From positions 422,167 to 486,166 of the forward strand of contig VXAI01000115.1 of assembly GCA_013399305.1 (NCBI GenBank): a stretch of 64,000 nucleotides of DNA, given 5' to 3'. Position numbers and translations under genes: made by a program. Every line of letters begins with the position of its first letter. Position 1 is the first letter of the stretch. The stretch comes from Rostratula benghalensis (taxonomy: Eukaryota; Chordata; Aves; Charadriiformes; Rostratulidae). This document shows, piece by piece, positions 58,430 through 64,000 of this stretch. The notes beneath the pieces were generated by a model. It had not been told where the DNA came from and did no database searches. It saw only the letters and a program-made list of their open reading frames with translations.

Positions 58430-58970
58430 ATTACTAATGGCTTTGTAACTGGGTCCACAGAGAGGACCAAAAAAGACATTGAGGTGTTGGAGTGGGTCCA
58501 GAGGAGGGCAATGAAGCCGGTGAGGGGTCTGGAGAGTAAGTCTCATGATGAGAGGCTGAGGGAGCTGGGGTTGTTCAGCCTAGAGAAAAGAAGGCTGAGA
58601 GGAGTCTGTATCACTCTCTGCAACTGCCCTGAAAGTAGGTTGTAGAGGGGGGGGGGTCTGTCTATTCTCCCAAATCACAGGCGATAGGGCAAGAAGAAAT
58701 GGTCTCAAGTTGCACCAGAGGAGGTTCAGATTGGATATCGGGCAAAGTTTTTACACTGAAAAGGTTATTAAGAATTAGAATGGGCTGCTCAGGGAGGTGG
58801 TTGAAGCACCATCCCTGGAGGTATTCAAAAGGTGGGTTGACATACTGTTCAGTGACATGGTTTAGTGATGGGTTTGTGGTTTGTTTTTCTGCTTTTTTAT
58901 CACTTAGGTTGATAATTGGACTAGATGGTCTTAAAGGTCCCTTCCAACCTAGACAATTCTATGATTCTAT
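58430..58970 (+). mobile_element. CR1 LINE 3' fragment
   Basis: The plus frame shows the end of CR1 ORF2 ([20 protein letters not shown], then [16 protein letters not shown]), then frames shift (a G-run of nine at about 58647 sits at one break). The 3' UTR closes with 'GGTCCCTTCCAACCTAGACA' and two ATTCTATG octamers ending at 58970. 5'-truncated and inactive. Confidence 0.93.
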
Positions 58971-59457
58971 GACCTGCCAGCCAAGAAGCATGGGTGCATA
59001 AAGTGAAGCCATAGCTCTTGGCCCTAACTTGCAGCTGCAGTGATAGCTGTGCATCACCTGGTCCTGGGCACATACAGTCCTCTGTTCCTCAATAATCTCT
59101 TTTGTGATAAAACCCCAGATTGTTTGCCACGGAATGTGAAGTTTCCTGATTGCTTCAAATTGGTCGAAGAGTGGGCTGCAGCTGATGGGAACCATCTCAT
59201 TCCCCTCTTTGCCTCTCAGCTGGTTCCTGCCCTCCTCTGTGCTGCTGAGACTACTCATCTTTTTGTCATTTTGGTAGACTTAGCTTTCAGACAGAGAAAG
59301 TCCCCTGTCTGACTTTGACGTTCAGACTCACAAGCCCCAGGTCCAGGACAGGAAAGTCTGTTTTGGGGGAAATTGTGAAAATACAGGCCATTTGTGAGCA
59401 GTCCTTCAGCTCATCAGTGCAGGGCAAAATATTCTGCAATGGGTGCACAAGGCAAGG

Positions 59458-59595
59458 ATAAGCAGAAGAGGCATTCATCATTACTCCTGCTGTCATTCAA
59501 AGCTTGGGTAATAAACTTTATAGAAGTTGTGGGTGCAATCCCAGTGTACCACAGTAATTTAATAATGTATGCCTTCAGCAGCCACAAAAAAATTG
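59458..59595 (+). repeat. Degenerate direct repeat, copy 2
   Basis: The partner of 58005-58120: AGCAGAAGAG, TGCTGTCATTCAAA, AATAAACTTTATAGAAGTTG, TGCAATCCCAGTGTA and CAGTAATTTA, in the same order. The two copies bracket about 1.3 kb that includes the CR1 fragment. Confidence 0.5.
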
Positions 59596-62500
59596 CTTGA
59601 GCTGGTCATGAAACTGTATCCTACAAGGTGGTGAACGGCTATAATCTTACCAGAAGTACTAAAATAGCTGACTTGAGAGGGTGTCAGCTCTCCTAAACTG
59701 TCTTTTGATTTATGTTCACATAGACTGTCCCAGGTGAAGGGTTGGAATGCAGAACACTTTGATATCTTGTACTGTACTGGTACTGACCCGCTGTAGGCCT
59801 GAGCTGAGCTGGATCACTCACCTGTAGCCCAGCTGCTGGGGACATGCAGGGGCTCAGGGCTGCTGGCAGAGGCTCGACATCATTGCCAGGCTTAGCAGGT
59901 TTTGTTAAACAAGGCTCCTGGACACAAGAATAGCTAAAGGCTTCAGCAGATGGGAGCATCTTGAGACAGAGTGAAGCTGCAAAAAGCAATGTAGGGAGCA
60001 AATCTCTGCACATTCAGTGAGTCAGACCGAAGATATGACCAGGCTGTTTTGCAGGCCTGGCCCTGTGCCTGTGTCTGGCAGCTCTGTGCCAGCCCAGCCA
60101 GCCGGTGGGTCCTGGGGACACAGCCGAAGCAGGTACAGGCACCCTCCTCCCAGCTTAAGTGGCACAAGCCAAGCTTTGTTAGCATCACTGCTGGTATAGT
60201 GAATTAGGGGACAAAGAGAAACAAAAGCAATAGCTAAGGGTTTAAAGAGGGGAGCCGCCTGTCCCCGGAGTGGCCACCAGACCTCTTTTGCCCTACTTTT
60301 GGGGCTGTGTGAAGGCAGCAGCTGACAGGCATTTCTGTGGGTGCCTGGTTCAGCAGTAAGATGCGCAGACAGTGGCGACAGTGAAGACATTTAGTTCCCC
60401 AGGCGTTCCTGGGGTGAAATTCTGGCCATAGCAAAGCTGGTGGGAAAGCTGCCATTGCCTTCCACCAAGCCATGATTTCACCCCATAGGTATTAGTTTTT
60501 CCTCTCCTCCCAAGACCAGTACAAATATTAGAAAACCACAGCTATCGGGGTGCTGCAAATTAATACTCTGGGCCACAAACCTGTTTTTTTTTATCAGGAG
60601 TGATAAAACATACGTAAGAGGACAGGTGAGAGAGCAGCAAGGATGCAACACGAAAAAGCAGGAAGAGGTGGAAGAGACACAAAAAGAAAGCAGCTTCTGT
60701 CCTCAGTAGGAAATTATATTGTGTTCTGCAAAAATAATCAGTTGACACACATGGCTGAAAGCATGTTACAAACTTTGTTTTCCCCTAGTTATAAACAGCA
60801 TCTTTCAGCTGTACACTGTGCACAGCCTTCAGCTGCCTTTCTGCCCAAGGAGCATACAAATCAGACAAGAGGATTTATGATCAACATGACAGGCAGAAAA
60901 GCCTTTCCTGACAAAAGATCATTTTCTTGCTGAACTAAGTCTAAACTCAAACAAACTGCTCCTTTTACCACCACAGGTAGTGTGTGGCATGGGCCTGGGG
61001 AGATAGAGAGGCTCCTCTTACATTTGGGCTTTCCCCAGCGTAGGCCAGAATATGCAGCAGATCCAGTTTTCACATAGGGAGAATGAGAAAAAGTACATTG
61101 ACTAAAACCTTTTTTTTTTTTTTCCCCCTGCTTTTCATATTCACATGGCACCACTTCACCTGGCCACCAAGAAGGACTAAATGATGGTGCCACATACATG
61201 ACACAAACAGTCACGAAGGTGCTTTCCGTGGGTGACCCTCGCAGGCTGCTCCCTTGGGCTTTATCTGAGAGTTAATTAAGCATTTTAAGGTGTGCTAATA
61301 ATGAAAGGTGATTAGGAATTGCTAAGTAAGTAGCATGGCTGCTTTCTAAAAGCATCTTATCATAACCTGGACTTCTGCCTGTTTCTGTTGAACATGATAA
61401 GGAGAAGAGATGCTGTAGTGAGTATAAGGGAAACTAAACAGGAAAACAAAACTGTTGGTAACATCAAAAATATGGATTTGGAAGGAGGGCGGTTTTTTTA
61501 GACACTTCTCTTATTGCAGCCCAGAGAAAATCAGCTGTGTTGCATATTTTTTTTAAAAAGGGTTCAGACTTGAAACCTGCCAAATGACCCAAAAGCCATG
61601 CAGATGGAGGGGAACACAGTCCACTGCAGCTGCCAACCCACAGGTATGGAGGGAATTTTGCTAAGTATTGCATCTGGTAATGGAACTGGGGAAAGAAAAA
61701 CACAAAATTTTACAGAAGACAGCTTGCTCCTGATAAAATCTGCTGAAGATTAACGACCTTTCTCAAGACAATTGCTGGAGATATAAATGCATTTACATTA
61801 CCTTCTTATTTTCAGTGTTTCTTCCCAACACGCACAAGACACCCAGCAATGCTGAGGGCTCCTGCATGACCAGCCTTTAGGAACTCACACAGACAAAAGC
61901 CCAACCCAGAGCCCCTTGCAGGGCTGCAGCCTCCTGCACTGACCCTGGAGGAAACCAGCCGAGCCAGTCAAGGGGCTGTGGGCAAATTGGAGTCCTTGCT
62001 CCTGTGACCACTGACTTTCTAATCCAGAGGGAAACCATTTTCCCAGCTTCTCTCACAGAAGGAGCTGAAGTTGAGAAACCATCTCTGCTCAGAGAGTGTC
62101 CAAAGCTGCCATGGAGCCTGCCTAGCAGATGAGACCAGACCAGAAACATTTCCATAGCCAGAAATGCCACAAGCCTGGGAGGAAGTCTTACGGGCAGCAA
62201 GAACCAGGAGACTGAGCATAAAGAGCAGAGGCAGATGTGACCAAATGGATATTAGACAGCATCTGAGGTAGATGTCTTACAGCAGTGAGGATCCTGTCAC
62301 AGGGAAGAAGGGGAGAGGTTTGCTTGAATAAGTTTTGCCCTCAGACCTGCAAATTTTGAGTTTTCTCTATCACTGAGGTGCCTTTGGTTCAGAAACTGCT
62401 TTGCATCATCTACACTCCCTTAATCATCGCAGTAGTTCAAATAATGAGTGGAGCAATATCTTTCAAATTAGGCAGTAGCTTGGAAATGTTCTAATGAAAA

Positions 62501-64000
62501 AAAAACCCAAAGAAGTAATTTGAAACTTCAGGGAGATCAGTAGGCTGAGGAACGTGCAGCCTACAAGAGTCCCTGTCAATGGTGTCTCCTCTCCCAAGGA
62601 GAGGGAAGATGAAGGAATTACTGAACCAGGGGAGACCTCATACTCGATCTCTGAGAAAGATACATTGGAGTTGCTGTGAACAAGCAAGGGCTGGATATCC
62701 AAGATGTTCTTGAGCACAGGAAGGTCATAACGGTTGAAACACATCAAAGCAAGGTCCATCCAGCACAACACTGTTTCTGAGCCAGTCACCAGCAGAACAG
62801 CCCCTTCTGTCTTGACCCTCCCACTTGCTTTGGGTTCCCCCAATTCACATAAACACGCATGTAAGAGTCAAGGGCCTTCCAGGTCCTGAGACATCTACCA
62901 TGGACCAAGACAAGACACCAGGCCAACAGGGCCGGAGGGAAGACCCAGAACCTCTGAAAGTTTGAAAGCAGGTGGGGTGCACAGGCAGGATGGAGATTCA
63001 GCAGGGGAGCACAATAGTGCAGCTCACATTGCCATAGACGTCTGTGAGTAAGGTATGCAGTGAACATCTGGTAAAAGAATAAAAATATAAAACAGGGGTG
63101 GATGATAAATAGAAGTACATTGAGAAAGAGAGGTTTGGCAGTACATCTGACGTGGCTGCCATTGGTAGAAGCTTTGCGTCAATAGGATTGTACTTTGTAC
63201 TCCTAAAAACAGAGAGCTCTTCAACTGTAATGTGCTTGGACAACAGCTAACTGATGGCTTTTCCTTACATTCTGTACATTATTTAAGGTGCCAGTCTCTT
63301 TCACTTGTGTTTTTGTGGCTGAAACAACTCTGGATTTTCAATTTTTCACCAATGAGTAGGTCTCTCAATCTTTGCTATATTTTCTAGCGTCATTCTAGGG
63401 TCTATTCTATTTTGTTTTGGCTTGAGCACAAACACCCCACCATCTTTTCTTTTGGGATGGTCTCTATGAACTGTCCAAATTGATATCCACAAAGAATGGA
63501 AGAGATAATCAAGAACTTAATATCAGACTACTTCCTGATGGGAGGGCAGCATTTTGGAGAGTTAGGGTGTGAAATCTGCTCTGACTTTAAATATCTACAA
63601 TAAACTGAGAAGATGAGCCATGAGCTGGGGAAACACCTCAGACTGATAGTCATGTATGTGAAGCACAGTGTCCAGGGGAAGAAGGTCCCACCATGCAGCA
63701 TGCCAGATCTGATTCTTTGGCCCAAGTTGATGTGTGAGGGATGATCCTGCAGAGCAAGGTAGAGTCTTTCAGAAGAGTTTTCCTCATTCAGAACTGCCAG
63801 GACAGCTCCCCAGACAGTTGTCCTAGCATCAACAGCTTGGAGAGGGAGTTTCATTGATGTAAAAGCCCAAAGGAGAAAAGTAGGACTGTCAGCCACTGAT
63901 CCTCATCTACAGCATCAGACTCCTCTGGACCAGCAGTGTAGTGTAACATCATTGGACTGTGAAAAAATATGTTCTCAGCACACCATCAGGCTGAAGAAAT
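59596..64000. other. Intergenic sequence, no gene recognised
   Basis: Several minus-strand ORFs of 90-126 residues (61877-62200, 62463-62843, 62786-63067, 63528-63896) lie close together here but show no domain I know and no clear joining splice sites. A T-run is at 61111-61125. RASA3 is the expected next gene upstream from vertebrate synteny, but no RasGAP, C2 or PH/Btk sequence was seen. Confidence 0.55.

Overview
The window comes from a bird (or a close archosaur relative). It has scattered CR1 LINE 3' ends finishing in the ATTCTATG-type tail, long AT-rich non-coding stretches, one GC-rich CpG-island promoter, and a vertebrate multi-exon gene. No prokaryotic, CRISPR, phage or operon-type content was seen. 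The species cannot be named from the sequence alone. Two assembly gaps (10818-10851 and 23513-23618) and one single N (16596) are present.

The one gene I can support is the 5' half of GAS6 (growth arrest-specific 6), on the minus strand. Seven coding exons can be read with consensus splice sites and consistent phases: exon 1 (signal peptide, 23417-23486), exon 2 (propeptide and Gla domain, 22818-22984), exon 3 (25-nt aromatic-stack microexon, 8854-8878), exon 4 (short disulphide loop, 7984-8046), and exons 5-7 (EGF1-3 at 3349-3471, 2314-2433 and 371-496). Together they encode about 231 residues with no internal stop. EGF4 and the two laminin-G domains that bind TAM receptors must lie beyond the left edge. 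The exon-4 loop, with [10 protein letters not shown], is GAS6-like and not the thrombin-sensitive loop of protein S. The start codon sits in a CpG island of about 1.2 kb, and a gap removes part of the 5' UTR and core promoter.

Layout: 1-23486 is GAS6, mostly intron. Intron 2 is about 13.9 kb and carries four CR1 3' fragments (all antisense to the gene), a (TTCC)n tract running into a gap, and a striking near-perfect 47-bp inverted repeat. About 22.7-23.95 kb is the CpG-island promoter. From about 24 to 64 kb I recognise no protein-coding exon. This flank holds CR1 copies (one with a broken reverse transcriptase, 43.3-44.35 kb), an old antisense LINE relic (25.56-26.64 kb), a MIR-like relic, a CpG-dense patch at 50.34-50.64 kb, a 20-bp inverted repeat near 51.35 kb, and a degenerate direct repeat around a CR1 copy at 58-59.6 kb.

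I found no convincing new biological system. The items most worth checking are the 47-bp fold-back in GAS6 intron 2, the isolated CpG-dense patch at 50.4 kb, and the T23 tract next to the 25-nt microexon.
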